Shown here one piece after another: positions 11,300 through 23,540 of a stretch of DNA of 64,000 nt. This stretch comes from Apricaphanius iberus (Eukaryota; Chordata; Actinopteri; Cyprinodontiformes; Aphaniidae), in contig JAPXFQ010001700.1 in NCBI GenBank assembly GCA_028564705.1, forward strand, positions 310,001-374,000, read 5' to 3'. A model generated the notes under the pieces. That model worked only from the letters and a program-made list of their open reading frames with translations. It was not told the origin of the DNA and made no database searches. Numbering within the stretch: the stretch's first letter is position 1; each line of letters begins with the position of its first letter. The translations under genes and the position numbers were made by a program.

Positions 11300-12785
11300 A
11301 TGGTTGTTGATGCAATAAATAACTTCCTCACTCGTTAAACTACGAATCAAAAAAAGACAAAAAAAATAGGATGATATCAGTGCCAATTATTAATGAATGC
11401 ATACTCCTGACCAGAAACATACTTAATAGAGGTATCATGGTACATGTATTTGTATTCATATTTTTTGGTACAACCCTGCCGGTTCAGTGCCCACATGTCC
11501 CGAATGAATTCAAAAAAACAAAAAAAAAACAAAGATATGATATTACAGTACATGTTTTTGTTCAGACTGATTACAATTTCTTAACATGTGTTAGTTGCGA
11601 AATGGAACCAGATCAGCAGCGTGAACTCCATTGTATATATTCCTGAAAAGCTTGAGTATCTATTTACATTAAATGCTGCAACTGACCACACCAACCACGA
11701 CTGTCACGTATGTGATGTCAAATAGTAATTTCTGATCAACAAAACGCTGCTGTATAAATACAATTGCAACTTACACTTTATTCTCTTATGACTACAGAGC
11801 TCTGGACTGGCTTCTTAACTCAAAACAGAATGGAAAGCAGAGTAACTGGATAAAAACTTCTGCCAAAGGACTTCAAGTATCCCCAAACTTGTCTGGGTGA
11901 GTAAATGAACGTAATTAATGAAAAAGATAAGGTCTAGGATCCTGAGGATCCTGCCAAGAAACAGAAAAAGACAGAGTTCACCTGTATCTTAAATTACATG
12001 CTGAACCCAATAAGGGTTGTAAGATTACACCTTGGCAGTTGCAAAACTAAATAAATGGTCTGATGTGACCGATAACAACAGCCAGAAACAACATCAACAA
12101 GTCGCACTCATGAGCCCAGAAGGCGAATATGATCAGATGTTAATGCAAATCAACTCAAAGTGATACAAGTTGAAAAGAATGAGTCTTTCATGAAATGCTT
12201 TGTGATGGGAAGCTGTTTTGATGTCCAGGGATAATCTCTCCTCTTGTATATTGTTATGTTTTATTTACGTTTAAGTATTTTTGCATAAGATCGTTCCACC
12301 TGCCAACGCTTGTGTTTTGGGATCCTTGTTAAACTGCTCCTGTCCTGTGTGTTCACTGCCTCCTCAGAAACAGTTTAAATTCAGCCGCTCTGTTTATTGA
12401 CACAGGATCCCCCCTTTATTTGTAATGTTAAGTACCAATATGAAGTTGGGGGGCCCACTAAAGACCCCCTGGGGAAGACACGCTTTGGTAAATGGGCGAG
12501 ATCATAAACTGCAGAGTAATAAAGTGCTCCAGCAGCTGGAGGGTTTTGCTGACAAATGACCCACCGATAGTTTCAGAGCAGCCACTCCTCATCATGCTGG
12601 ATCTCTCACTTTGCATATGTGTCACTTTGTGTTTTCATAAAAAAAAAAACCTATATGAGCTCAACATATATTTTTGAAATATATTGCACAAGTTCTTGTG
12701 AAAAAATGAAAAGGAAACAAGGTAAAAAAGCTAATTTTATGAACAATATTTATCTATAACCTTGTCTGTTTAAGTAGGGTAATAA
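11300..12785. other. Non-coding stretch, nothing recognised
   Basis: AT-rich DNA; the 91-residue frame at 11371-11646 has no recognisable features. Confidence 0.4.
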
Positions 12786-12791
12786 TCTTAA

Positions 12792-14358
12792 AGTGTAACT
12801 AAACCCCAGAACAACTTTTCTTTTGCTTATAAACTGTATAAATGTGTGTTTATCAATCCAATCTTTCAGTTTCAGGGCATTTTTTTCCCCATTTTTGTGT
12901 AAACTTGTTAAATTCCAAATGTTTTGGTCTAAAAACAGTCTATGATTCTACGTGGGCCTGATTCAAATTCAAGTGCAGTGTAGAGTTTTCACCTGAAGAG
13001 GGCGCCACACTTAGGGTTTTTGGTAGAAAATAGTGGTGGAGCCAAACCCCAAAAAGGTATTTGGAAAGGCACACTTTTTTTTTTACAAATACTTATTTCT
13101 AACAAATATTTGAAGGAATATTTGTGTTCAGGAGCAAGAGAAACGTACATTGTGACGCCACCTAGGAAATGAGTCATCAGAGAGTAAATTTCAACTGCAC
13201 TCCTTGCATCCTAGCACCGCACGACCTCAAGGGAGCAGAATATTTTTTAACTCTGGCATGGATAGGCTCTATGGCGTCTCTATGACGGCGCACTGACAAT
13301 AACCACCACACACTGACAACAACATAATGCAAAGACTCAAACTTAAGAGCACCTTTACACACAGAGCACACCAATGGCCGCTGGCTGCTCTGCTTTGTGA
13401 CCGCATACCTCGGAGGCCGCCATTGCTCTTCCATTGCTGTAGTACCTCCATTTGGCCGCTAGGCCCCCATTGAAAAGCATTGGACTTTAGACACGTTAAA
13501 AACAACTTTAATGCCTGGTACCCATTTTTTTAAAAACTTTCTATGGCTACATATTCTTTCTGAGAAAACGCTGGGCTCGTCAAAAACATAGGCACCAGGC
13601 TGGTTTTCGTAAGATAATTTTTTGAAATCTTGTATAATTAATGAGGGGGCCGAGCCAAGTTTAGCATCAGAGCTAAAAACGTGGGAGCAGAATTGGCGTG
13701 ATTACGACCTAACTACACGCCCATACACGCCCCGCGAGGGCAGAGTCTACAGTGAAGATCCTGCCCCTATGCCCTTTTTAGGAACATGCTTCGTCAGAGC
13801 TTGGGAGGAGGAGTCTGTGAATCCTCCATTAATTCCCCCATGAAAGTGTGTCATTCTGGTAAACGGGGAGGAGTGAGGAGGCGCTGTCTATTCTTTTTTA
13901 CTGTCTATGGAGCACACAGAGTATGCATTTGGAGCACAAACTAAAATAGAGAACTTTTACAATTAAAATGAGCAGATTGCCCATAAGTCTTTTTAACAGT
14001 CCCCCAACGGTTCTGCCCCATTCGGTTTCTTTTCAATGACGTTCGTGTTACATGTTCATTGCTGGATTTATGGAAAAACAGCAACCAATATTGCATATCC
14101 ATAATTATTAGAATGGATAATAATGTAAATTAGAAGTGTAACGTCAACATTTTTTATTTTTATGTCTATTTTGAATTTGACTTTAATACAAATACAAATA
14201 CTGGCTGCTTTACACACCCCTTGTAGAAAAGTAATATTTTTAATAAGATGTCCTTATAGATAAAAAAAATAATAATGACCAGACACGTGACAGCACTATT
14301 ATACACTAATTTATACAGTTTATCAGCAAAAAGTATTAATTTAGGACCAAATTGCTCT
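12792..14358. mobile_element. TTAA-flanked element with ~60 bp imperfect inverted ends
   Basis: TTAA tetranucleotides lie at 12788-12791 and 14359-14362. Inward of them the left end runs AGTGTAACTAAACCCC and then reaches TTATAAACTGTATAAATGTG. The right end holds the complementary block ATTTATACAGTTTATCAGC at about 14311-14329. TTAA targets are used by piggyBac and Kolobok elements. The interior has no transposase, so this would be a non-autonomous copy. The outermost bases have diverged. Confidence 0.5.
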
Positions 14359-14363
14359 TTAAA

Positions 14364-15182
14364 AATAATACAATGTGATTTTTTTAATTCTATCTCTCAC
14401 AGTTGAAGTGTATCTATAATAAAAATGACATACCTCTCTAGTCTTTATAAGTGGGACCACTTGCACAATCTGTGGCTACCATTTACTTTTTTTGCCTCAT
14501 TGGAGCATAACTGTGCCAGTGGTAATCCGGTCACTCAGCTCAGTAACCCCTACACTGGAGATGTGTCTCCAACAGATACCCTGAGAAACATTGGCGATCT
14601 TAGTTCAGAAAGGTGTAGTCCTAGGACCAGCAAAGATGCTGCAAAGGGCCCCCAACCTCTCAGGCCCCAGGTAGAGGACCTGAACCTGAGATGAACAGCC
14701 ACTCACCCTACTAAGGGAGGTGGGTGTGGGGGAGGGGGAGACAGGAGGTTTGTTTTATATACCTAATACTCATCTTTCTTATGAACACATTATCATCTAG
14801 AAAAATATGGCAAATTACTCTTAGTTTTTTGTTTTCTAATATCTCTCTCAGGGTGATATTTTCTTTCTTTTGTCTTCAGGTTTTGCTGGTCATTAACGTT
14901 TAAGGTAGACCGTGTTAGTCTATCATGGCTGGTGTTGATAGAGAACCAGTGGGGCAAAGCCAAACAACACGGACACAGGTGTTGGTGCTCTACATCTGAA
15001 ATCTGAGAAGCCATCTTGCTGAGGTCCTGATCAAAGTGAAATCCCTGACTGGCGGAATTTTTCTCCGTCTGCAAATCAACGAGGCAGTTTATCGCCCAAC
15101 CAAAAAATTGATAGGATGATGGTTTTTGGGTAGTTTGGCAGCAAGATAAAGATCGTGGTCGTACATCGAAATGTTAACACAG
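14364..15182. other. Unassigned region with ORFs of unknown status
   Basis: The 89-residue plus-strand frame (14425-14694) and minus-strand frames (14793-15074, 15089-15271) are open but match no family known to me. The last runs across the duplication edge at 15183. A G-rich tract lies at 14717-14742. Confidence 0.3.
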
Positions 15183-16014
15183 TTCTTGTCGCGTGAGGGT
15201 GTGAAATAAAGTATCATATCTCTCATATCAGTCCCTTTGAATGGGGATGTTATGGACCTGCTCACAGTCACATTATTTTCAGCCCTTCAGTCATATCTAC
15301 CTTGGTGGTTGCTTATGACAATCATTTATCATATATAATCTCAGCGCCTGCATGCTGGTGGTAGAGAGTACAATAACACAACGCTGACTTCAGTTCAGGT
15401 TTATTTAGCGAGATTGTTTCTGGGGGAACTAGAGCATACAGAGGCCTGCACACTGAGGATAAATGAAATTATGCCACATTCTTTTTAGAGAGAAATCTTT
15501 CTTCAAGAAACCCTCAAGACCATTTATTGTATTTATATCAACAGGGTAAAAAAAATCTGGTCAAAATTAATTTTTATCAGATTTTATAAAATTTTTATCA
15601 AATTTGAATACGATGGGGGGGTTGCCTATCTCCAGCAATCATCTGATGAGTTATTGAGTAGTAGTCTTTAATCAGAACAACCTGTCTTCCTTGCTTCCGT
15701 ATTTTCCACTTCCTGCCCCCAGATGTTACCACCTTCTGTTTCATCATTTTTTTGTTTTATCTTTTTTTGTGTTTCCTTAGTTCATCAGTCTTAGTTAGTT
15801 AATTTTTCTAATTACTAATTTCCTCATTTACTTCTTCTAGTATTTATTCTCTTTTGTTCTGTTCTCTCCTTTGTTTACTAGAGTTCTTTTTTTTATTAAC
15901 ACTAAGGTTCCTTCTTTGATAAATTATTTTTAGTTACTTCTAAGTTACTTCCTACATATGATTCCTTCTCTGTCTTTTCTTTCCTTTTTTCCTTTCTTGT
16001 TTCCTTCTGTCTCT

Positions 16015-16706
16015 GGGTCTTTCTCAATGTCAAAGCATCTTGCCTACCAAGGCAGTACCTGCGTAGGCAAGACGCCTTGCCTACGAGGACATTGTCCTTC
16101 CTTGGTCAAAAAAAACGGTTTGGAACAGACTAGCCTTACGTGACCGCGGCATCTTACGTGCTCTGTTTACGTCCCGCCCATCGTAGTAGCATTGTAGCGT
16201 AGTAATATTACTTCAACCATGGAACTGGAAATGTATAACGAGAGTTTTACTTTTTTTCTTTTTTTTGTATATGTCAATTAAATAAAATGTGCAAACGAAT
16301 TAGTACCTGGTAGCCACCGAAGCTGCAACTGCTAAGCAACTTACGAACCATATATAACTGCTTTGGATCTAAATAATAATAAAAAAAAAATAAAACAAAC
16401 CATTTAGATATAAGCCCGATGGTTAAAAATAGTTGACTTACATTTAAAATAGAAATTTTCCTCCGAAGTAGCTGCTGCCGGCTCCTACCGCGCTGTATTC
16501 TGGGAAATTTTTGACCGAGAGCATGCTCAAGGCACGTCTGATGTATCCTTGGTTAGTTAGCTAAACGGCCTAGAAACGGAGGACAGATTCCTCCGTAGAA
16601 CATGAACATTGGAACACGCCTTGGCGGTCCCTGATGACGTATCTCCTAGGCAACCGGGGCGGGACCAAGGCATCAAGGCGAGGTTCCCGGGCATTGAGAA
16701 ACACCC
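16015..16706. mobile_element. MITE with GGGTGTTTCTCAATG ends, copy A insertion
   Basis: Left end GGGTCTTTCTCAATG pairs with right end CATTGAGAAACACCC. The whole 692-bp unit matches 61480-62168 nearly base for base. In the other segment copy the equivalent site near 60490-60500 is uninterrupted, giving an empty site. The short flanking match suggests a 2-3 bp target duplication (TCT). No coding capacity. The superfamily is not settled; a PIF/Harbinger-like or related type would fit the short duplication. Confidence 0.8.
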
Positions 16707-16828
16707 TTTCTGCCTGGCCCAGCTGCTGATTGTTTCCAACTGTTCTCTCCCTCTCACCTGCAATCACTTCTCACTAATTAGTCCCTTGTCTTCTCCCTGT
16801 CACCTCCACTTCTTCTCAGTATTTTGAA

Positions 16829-17890
16829 AGGGGATGGGAATCTTACAACATCTCACGATTCAATTCGATTCCGATTCTTGGGGTGACGATTCGATTCAGA
16901 AACGATTCTCGATTCAGAAGCGATTCTCGATTCAAATCAATTTTTATTTTTTTTATCAATACTCTTTCATATGTATTTGTAATACACACAACTTGATCTG
17001 CCAAGTGTCTGTGATGAAGTGAGCCATGAATGTAATAGGGCATCAACACGAAATAGATTTTATCTATGTTGAGAGAAGGGAACTGGTTCAAAAGTAACAA
17101 GACATGAAATTGCAACTGGACATCCAAGACCTTTTAAACAAAATTTCTAGTCTTGAAAAAAAAAAGCTGATATATTTTGAGAAGAAAAAAAGAAAATATG
17201 TATTTTAATTGCTAGTCTTGAAAAAAAAATGCTGATATATTTTGAGAAGAAAAAAAAATATATGTATTTTGTTTGTTCTTTGGTATGTAGTAGAAAATAC
17301 ATTGAAAATATTTAGTTTGCACCTAATGTTGCTTATCAACCATCATTAAACAGAAATATATGGCTTATGTACTTATTTTCATTGTTTTTGTTAGAAATTG
17401 TAAAAGTCCTAACGTTATTGAACTCAGCATATATTTCGGACTACCTTGAAAGCGCCACAGGTGTGCATCGCTGCCTGATGCTTATGTGCAGCTTATGAAG
17501 AAAGATCGCTCTTATATACTTGCAGATTTATAAAAAAAAAAAAAAAAAACTTTAGCCAAGGGTGTCATTAGCATGGAGAAGACCTTTTAGACGGCCCAAA
17601 CATTTACCTTCAGCAAAGACGGGGCGGGCTGGATTTCTCTTTCGTCTTTCATTCTGAAGCTTTACCCTAGCGGCTACAGCTAGCTGCTAGCGCTAGCTAG
17701 CCAACGGCGCATCAGACCTGTCAATGCGACGGTGGCCGTTGCATGACAAACACTACGCGAAGCAAAAATGTAAAAAGGTTCAGAAAACCTATTTTTTGAG
17801 AATCGATTCTAAAACATTTCGGATCGATTCGGAATATTGTTAAATATGAATCGAGATTCAGATGTGAATCGATTTTTCCTCACACCCCTA
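16829..17890. mobile_element. hAT-type MITE with CGATTC-rich ends
   Basis: The left end AAGGGGATGGGAATC and the right end TTTTTCCTCACACCCCTA form imperfect inverted termini. Both subterminal regions are packed with CGATTC/GAATCG motifs. Copy B of the segment lacks this unit at about 60600, so the insertion is specific to copy A. Inside, a ~70-bp stretch starting CTAGTCTTGAAAAAAAAA is directly duplicated (about 17148-17280). The 8-bp target duplication is degraded. Confidence 0.7.
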
Positions 17891-19136
17891 ATATTTAAGC
17901 TCCCTGATCTCTGTACTTCTTCATTGATCCGTCTGTCTTTCTCCACTGTCTTTCTGGTTGCCTTAATTACATTAATCGACTCAGCATTAGTTTCTCTCTT
18001 CCCCTTGTTTTCTTTTCCCCCTTTCAATATATCTTATTGTCCACACTATTTGAAATAAAGATATAATATATTATTATATATACATGTTTGGGCTTCTCCT
18101 TGGCACACGTCAATTCTGAGTGCCACATGGTTAGACAGGACATGTAAATGAAATTTTAAAAATCATATGCTCCTGTTAGTAAGGGATCCACCACTGAATT
18201 TGTCAGTAAAATGTGTCTATTACCTCTGTCCCTTATATATCCGGTGGAAATAATTTCTAAGAGTCCACTATCAGTGTTAGTTCCCTGGATGTTCACAAGG
18301 CTCAGTGTTATGGATCAAACCATCAGCTTGTTTGGAGGTGGTTTTGCTGGCTCCAGTCTGAGAAGTCCTGTGTCCATGGATAGATGGTTTGATGGAAAGA
18401 TAGACTTGATTTTCATGAAAACATGATAGAATAGATAAACAGATAGATGGATATAGTGTATGTATGCAGTGAAGTCAATAGAATGACATCAGTGTATAGT
18501 AAATTTACTGTTATTCCTTGGCAGCATCAAGGCAGAAAGGAAAGATGAAAAAAGCGGACTTCTTCATGAAAGGACATACAAACGGATCGATTATATGTGA
18601 TTTAAAGTCTGCAGAAGCTGGACCAACAATCAAGGAAAGTGCGGGAATTAGAAAAAGGTGTCAAACATTTAGACCACATGTGTTCAAGGAGGATGTGAGA
18701 TCAAGTGCAGGAGGGCCCTTCAGCTTGGCCTCGCTGCCTGCTGCGTGACTGATAGGTTGGTATTTCTACATGTGAAGGACGTACACTTTCATTGATGTGC
18801 TGTTCCTGTGTCTCTTCCAGCAGTGGGAGACTATGCCATATGCAACTTTGCTCACGCTTCGCTCATCACACGGCCACCTAAAAAGACAAATGTTTCCCCT
18901 CTGTTAACATGCACTAAAACAGTTCAGGAGTAGAATTAACCAAAAAGGAAAGAAATCTTTAATGCATGAAATACGTAAATAGTGCGTTCTAATAATGTTA
19001 GAAATTCTCTGGTGTGTGCATGTGTGTGCACGCGTGTCAGCATGGTCTTGTATTACTACCATTCTTAGGACCGGTCTTAGGATATTCGGTAACCTTCTTA
19101 GAACATGTGGACCTTGTTGGGACCGAAGCTCGGTCC

Positions 19137-19163
19137 TAATGTGTGTGTGTGTGTGTGTGTGAC
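19137..19163. repeat. (TG)n microsatellite in segment copy A
   Basis: A run of TG dinucleotides, shorter in copy B at 62634-62653, which shows length change since duplication. Confidence 0.85.
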
Positions 19164-19311
19164 AGGGTTCCTAAAGATATTTTTTATCTCTTTCCACATT
19201 TCTGAATGTGGTTCAATTTAAGAGTAAAATACTAAAGGAATGAACGAAAGAGTGAATGAGGAAAAAAAATCAAGTAACCTAATTAAGCCCAATCAATGAC
19301 AAGGAAAAAGA

Positions 19312-19660
19312 AGAATTCAACTCAATTCAGTTAATTTATATAGCACCAATTCATAACACGTTATCTTAAAGGACTTTACAAATAAATTAAATTGAATCAT
19401 ACATACATTACATTCTGTTTAGACATTTTCTATTTCAGGAATCCCAGCAGATTACATCCAGTCCTTGAAATCCTTCATTCTGAGCAAGCCTGTAGCGAAA
19501 GCGGAGAGGAAATTCTCCCCTTTAACAAGGAAGAGACCTCCTGTGGAATCAGAACCTTGCTCAGTACTACCAGTCATCTGCCACAACTGACTAGGGGTTT
19601 GAGAAGACAAAGCAGAGACACAAAAAGAACAAAAGAACTGATGTAGGAAAACCTTCAATG
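19312..19660 (-). repeat. LINE/SINE-derived repeat within segment copy A
   Basis: Begins with AATTCAGTTAATTTATATAG, then a GCACCAATTCATAACACG block, the reverse complement of a fish LINE/SINE tail. It continues into a GAGCAAGC...GCGGAGAGGAAA...CTCCCCTTTAAC body also seen at 51005-51360 and 62816-63110. Copies are old and broken. Confidence 0.6.
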
Positions 19661-20524
19661 TTAAAGAAAGTAAAAAGTTGATAACAGGACAGGGAGAATA
19701 TTCAGTTACTGGAAGCATCATCCCAGCTGATGCCCCCCTCCAACAACAGAATGCCAGACCAGATGTAGTCAGTTGTTATTGTTTTTTTAATCTTAATGCA
19801 GTAGAATCTCACATTGTGCCACATTTGATGGGTGGGGATCTGGTCACCCCAGTTGAGAAAAAGACTGAGAGAAAACCAAGTTATGGAAGAAAAAAGGAAC
19901 AGGGTATTAAGGCAACTGAAAAACAAATCTGGAAATGTTAATATTCTCATTCTCTCATTTTTCTTCCCGTGGCTTGGAAAATACTAAGTAGGAAACCTGA
20001 GGTGTGCTATATAGGTTCGCAGCTGTTCCATTTATTACAGTCTATACTACCGGATTAAGAAAAAACAATGTAAAAGATAAATAAAAAGACACATGTTTAC
20101 AGTTTCATTTTTGCATTTATAATCCCTGCTGGGAAAAATAAACAGTACTGTTTTATATCACTCTGAGTATTTGCATAAGTGATATAATGAACATTCGCTT
20201 TCTCAAGTTGCTTGATAATATCTTTAAAATTACCACTGGAACCACTCGAAAAGAAACAAACAACTGTCTAATCCTAAACGTTTATATTCAATAACATTTG
20301 TGCTGCAAGGATAGGTCTTTCATGGACTTTATTCTAGTATGCAGCATTTAGGAGGAACAATTTAAGAACAGTACTCTGCTAAATTATTAACCCTTAGAGC
20401 TGAACAAAACATTTCCTACAAAAAAATGATCCAAATTGAGATGGCCCAGTAATTAAAGATTGATTAAAAAAAATAAAATAGACAAATGGACGGCTGGATT
20501 TGCTGCTAGAAGCAATACATTCTC

Positions 20525-21055
20525 ATAAAAAGAATTTTTTTTAAGCACACACAAAACAGTTAAACTTTGACTTAAAAGTATGGCGCCAATGTCTTGATCC
20601 ATCGCTTTATTGAAATGAGGAAACCAAAGAAATCCAGCAATGATCTGGCAAAACCCAGGACCCTGGAGACACAGCATTTTTCAGTTTATTATCCAATATG
20701 GACACATTGAAACGTAACGTCACACACCCAAGCCCCAGCCCTCCAGCTTCTGTCTGGAGGGCAGAAAGATGGATCACCCCCGTTCACTCCCTTTTGTTGT
20801 TAGCTGACAGTTGTCAACAGATCAGCGCTACATGGTGATGAAGGAAAATGCATCAGCACGGTTAATATTTGCAGCGCTGTAGGCTGCAGAAATAGAAGAA
20901 AAAAGGAATAGTAATAATACTTAATAGGTTTCCAGTTGACGAAATACCCTGTCTATGGTTGAGTGGTGGATGATCCTGGGATCCAGTCTAAAATAATCTG
21001 CTCACTTTCCCCACTGGAGGAATGTTGATGTTAATATGTATGTGTGCCTTGTTTG
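20525..21055. other. Non-coding stretch, nothing recognised
   Basis: Sequence beyond the point where copy B leaves the window; it may still belong to the duplicated segment, but this cannot be tested here. Confidence 0.4.
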
Positions 21056-21059
21056 TTTC

Positions 21060-21890
21060 TGCTGTGTAAAGTGGAAGCATGATGTATATTGCAGATATCT
21101 CCATACTGAAATGGTGGCAGTCATATCTGAGGACTATGATCCTGTTGCTTGTTAGCTATTTGAAACAGTGTGGAAGCTAATTGTGTGTGTTATTTCCTTG
21201 CTATATCTCCGCTTTCTTACATGTTGTTGGTTGTACAAACGGCTGCCCGATTACATTTCGGTTGTAAGCTAATTATTTTATTTCTTTATGGGCGCCTTTT
21301 TATAGTAAAAGCCGTGGTGCTGCGCTCAGCCTGACGGTGGACCACGGTTTGTTCTGGGCGTCTCCATGGTTACGCTGACGGGCTTACACTGCGGTGTTGA
21401 CAATCAATCGGTATGAAATGTGTATGAAGAGTCGAGCACTGGGAGTTGCCCTCATGATTATATGTCTTCTTTGCTTCATCTGTGTAAAGTAAAGGCATTT
21501 TGATCAAATAATTGTAGATATTCCCATACTGAGCTGGTGGCGGTCCTTTCTGAGAAATGTCTCTGAAAGCTTTGAGCTACATACAGTTAGCTTTGCTGTG
21601 TGTCTTTTTTGATAATCTGCACAAAGATGGTTTAGTTTTTATTCTGTTAGTTTCCCATAGTTCATCCTTGACCACATGGCTTTGCATAAGGGCTGTGGAA
21701 GCTTTTTGCCCTCCACTGTTGTTTGCATGCGTGTGTAACGGAGAAAATAGTAATATTCCACTTGCCATCATCAAATCTGCTATAAACTGCTCTGTAGTGA
21801 GCAGGTGGTTTGTTCTGGGTGTCTCCATGGTTACGCTGACGGGCTTACATTGCTTGCTGCGCCTGCTGCTTGTTAGTATTGAGACGGAGA
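21060..21890 (+). repeat. Diverged tandem duplication, period ~420-460 bp
   Basis: Two anchors recur in order: TGTGTAAAGTGGAAGCAT (21063) with TGTGTAAAGTAAAGGCAT (21481), and GGTTTGTTCTGGGCGTCTCC (21346) with its copy at 21807, the latter extending over some 40 bp with one or two changes. Between anchors the copies have diverged. An AATAAA near 22171 after this stretch could mark a retroelement end, but this is weak. Confidence 0.6.
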
Positions 21891-22981
21891 CGTTTGAGGT
21901 AGGTCGGGTTCTAGCAGTGTTCTGTATGTTAGAAGATATCTCAAGTCATAAATGCTATTTAGTAATTACATGAGTTTGGTATATCATAATGCTGCTTCGG
22001 AAGCATTATAGTAGTTGTTTGTTCTTATGAAGTGCCTGGTTGCTGGTAAAAGCATGGCGGCTAAGTGTGCTAACCTTTTCTGAGATTAAGTCCTTTTCTT
22101 CCGTTACAGTGTGCTGTGAGACCCGACCGCAAGCTAATTGTACCTGACCAGCATTCTTGTGTTTGTACAGAATAAACGCTGGTGTCGCACAACTATTTGT
22201 CGCATACTATATTCTCAAGACTCCTTAAACACAACGCAAAGTACTATTTTAAAGAGAGGGTGAGAACTGAACTTACCAGTACCACGGCCGGTATGGTTAC
22301 ACGTGAAAGTATGTGGATGAAAAAAAAAAAGTTCTACGTGTCCATATGCCAGTTTTAGCTGATAGCTATTTGAAAATAGCAATGATGATGCTTACATCTG
22401 GCAAAATGCTACCTTGAGAAGTATTTATAGATCAACCGCTGTACAAGTAAAGCCAGCATCAAAGAACAAGCAGGTGACAGCAATGCATCTTTAATGCCCA
22501 AAGAAATCTCCCCTACCCCCACTTTAGACCTACTCACTAACTCAACTCTATCCTTTCTAACCTCCCCAGATAGCAGACAGACGTTGAAATGATGTTGAAT
22601 CAACATTCCGTTGTCGATGTTATATCATTGAATCAATGTTGACATCCGACGTTGATTTGTCATCAGTTTTGCACCCTGGATTAATGTTGATTCAACGTTG
22701 AAATCCTTATCAAACATCAACGTTATTTCAATCATTATTAATATTGAAACAACGTTGAAATTCAATACAATTTTACTTAATTCTCAACTATAGGCCAATG
22801 CTATAGGCTGAATTATTGCTTTTAATTAATTCATGATTAATTAGGTCCTGCTTTATTTACAGACAGGACAAAATAGGCCTAGGTTAGGATATAGGCTACT
22901 ATACTCATTAATAATGACAATAGAAAACTTCAGTAGATGTAAAATGAACTTTTATTTATTCAAATAATTTGAATAAATACA

Positions 22982-23250
22982 ACAATAACAATAATAATAA
23001 TCCAAATATGATTTAAATAATTAGTTTGATTAAGAACATAACAATAATAATAACAACAATAATAATAATCTGAATATGATTGAAATAATTTGATTAAGAA
23101 CATAACAATAATAATAATGATCTGAATATGATTGAAATAATTTGATTAAGAACATAACAATAATAATAATAATCTGAATATGATTGAAATAATTTGATTA
23201 AGAACATAACAATAATAATAATCCGAATATGATTGTAAATATTTAATTAA
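22982..23250. repeat. 52-bp minisatellite in the EnSpm element
   Basis: A unit containing CTGAATATGATTGAAATAAT, then TTGATTAAGAACATAACAAT and several AAT triplets, is repeated about four and a half times. Anchors fall at 23025, 23089, 23141 and 23193. It lies just downstream of the accessory gene stop codon, probably in its 3' untranslated region. Confidence 0.85.
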
Positions 23251-23254
23251 TTGA

Positions 23255-23506
23255 TTAATTGGCCTCCTTCTCCGCTGTGCGACCGGCGCCACCAACCCGG
23301 TCGGGGGCATATCGAAGCCACTTTTGTATGGCTGCAGCAAATCCAAACTCCGAAGCTCCCGATGACATCTGCTTTTTGAGGGAATCTGTAAAACACGGAA
23401 AAAACACATGTTTTAACTTACAGGTCAGATGCAAACATAGGAAGAGTGCTTTGGTCATGCCATAGGCGTCTATTTCCATTTTTGCGGGTGCGCAGAAAAA
23501 TTAGCT

Positions 23507-23540
<34 letters not shown>

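Larger units (their letters stand above)
15183..20524 (+). repeat. Duplicated segment, copy A
   Basis: From TTCTTGTCGCGTGAGGGTG onward this sequence is almost identical, in the same orientation and order, to 59670-64000. Matching continues to at least AAGCAATACATTCTC near 20524, where the second copy meets the window edge. Copy A differs by two insertions (16015-16706 and 16829-17890) and lacks about 100 bp present in copy B near 61142-61243. A promoter/polyadenylation-like layout, TATTTAAGCTCCCTGA then TTTGAAATAAAGAT, sits at about 17892-18065 and recurs in copy B, reminiscent of an LTR, but LTR borders could not be fixed. Confidence 0.85.

Noticed and set aside
13177..13505. Minus-strand ORFs with Cys-rich residues
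   Set aside because: They overlap in two frames within a TTAA-flanked non-autonomous element and have no recognisable family.
15183..15200. Helitron 5' end (TC start) at the duplication border
   Set aside because: The preceding base is T in both copies rather than the expected A, and no CTRR end with hairpin can be checked because copy B leaves the window.
15723..18128. Solo LTR (TGTTAC to CACA) inside segment copy A
   Set aside because: Promoter and polyadenylation-like signals exist, but no flanking target duplication or second LTR could be found, and two later insertions confuse the borders.
18211..18426. Conserved ORF shared with 60916-61134
   Set aside because: The similarity is explained by DNA duplication of the whole segment; changes are not concentrated at third positions and no domain is recognised.
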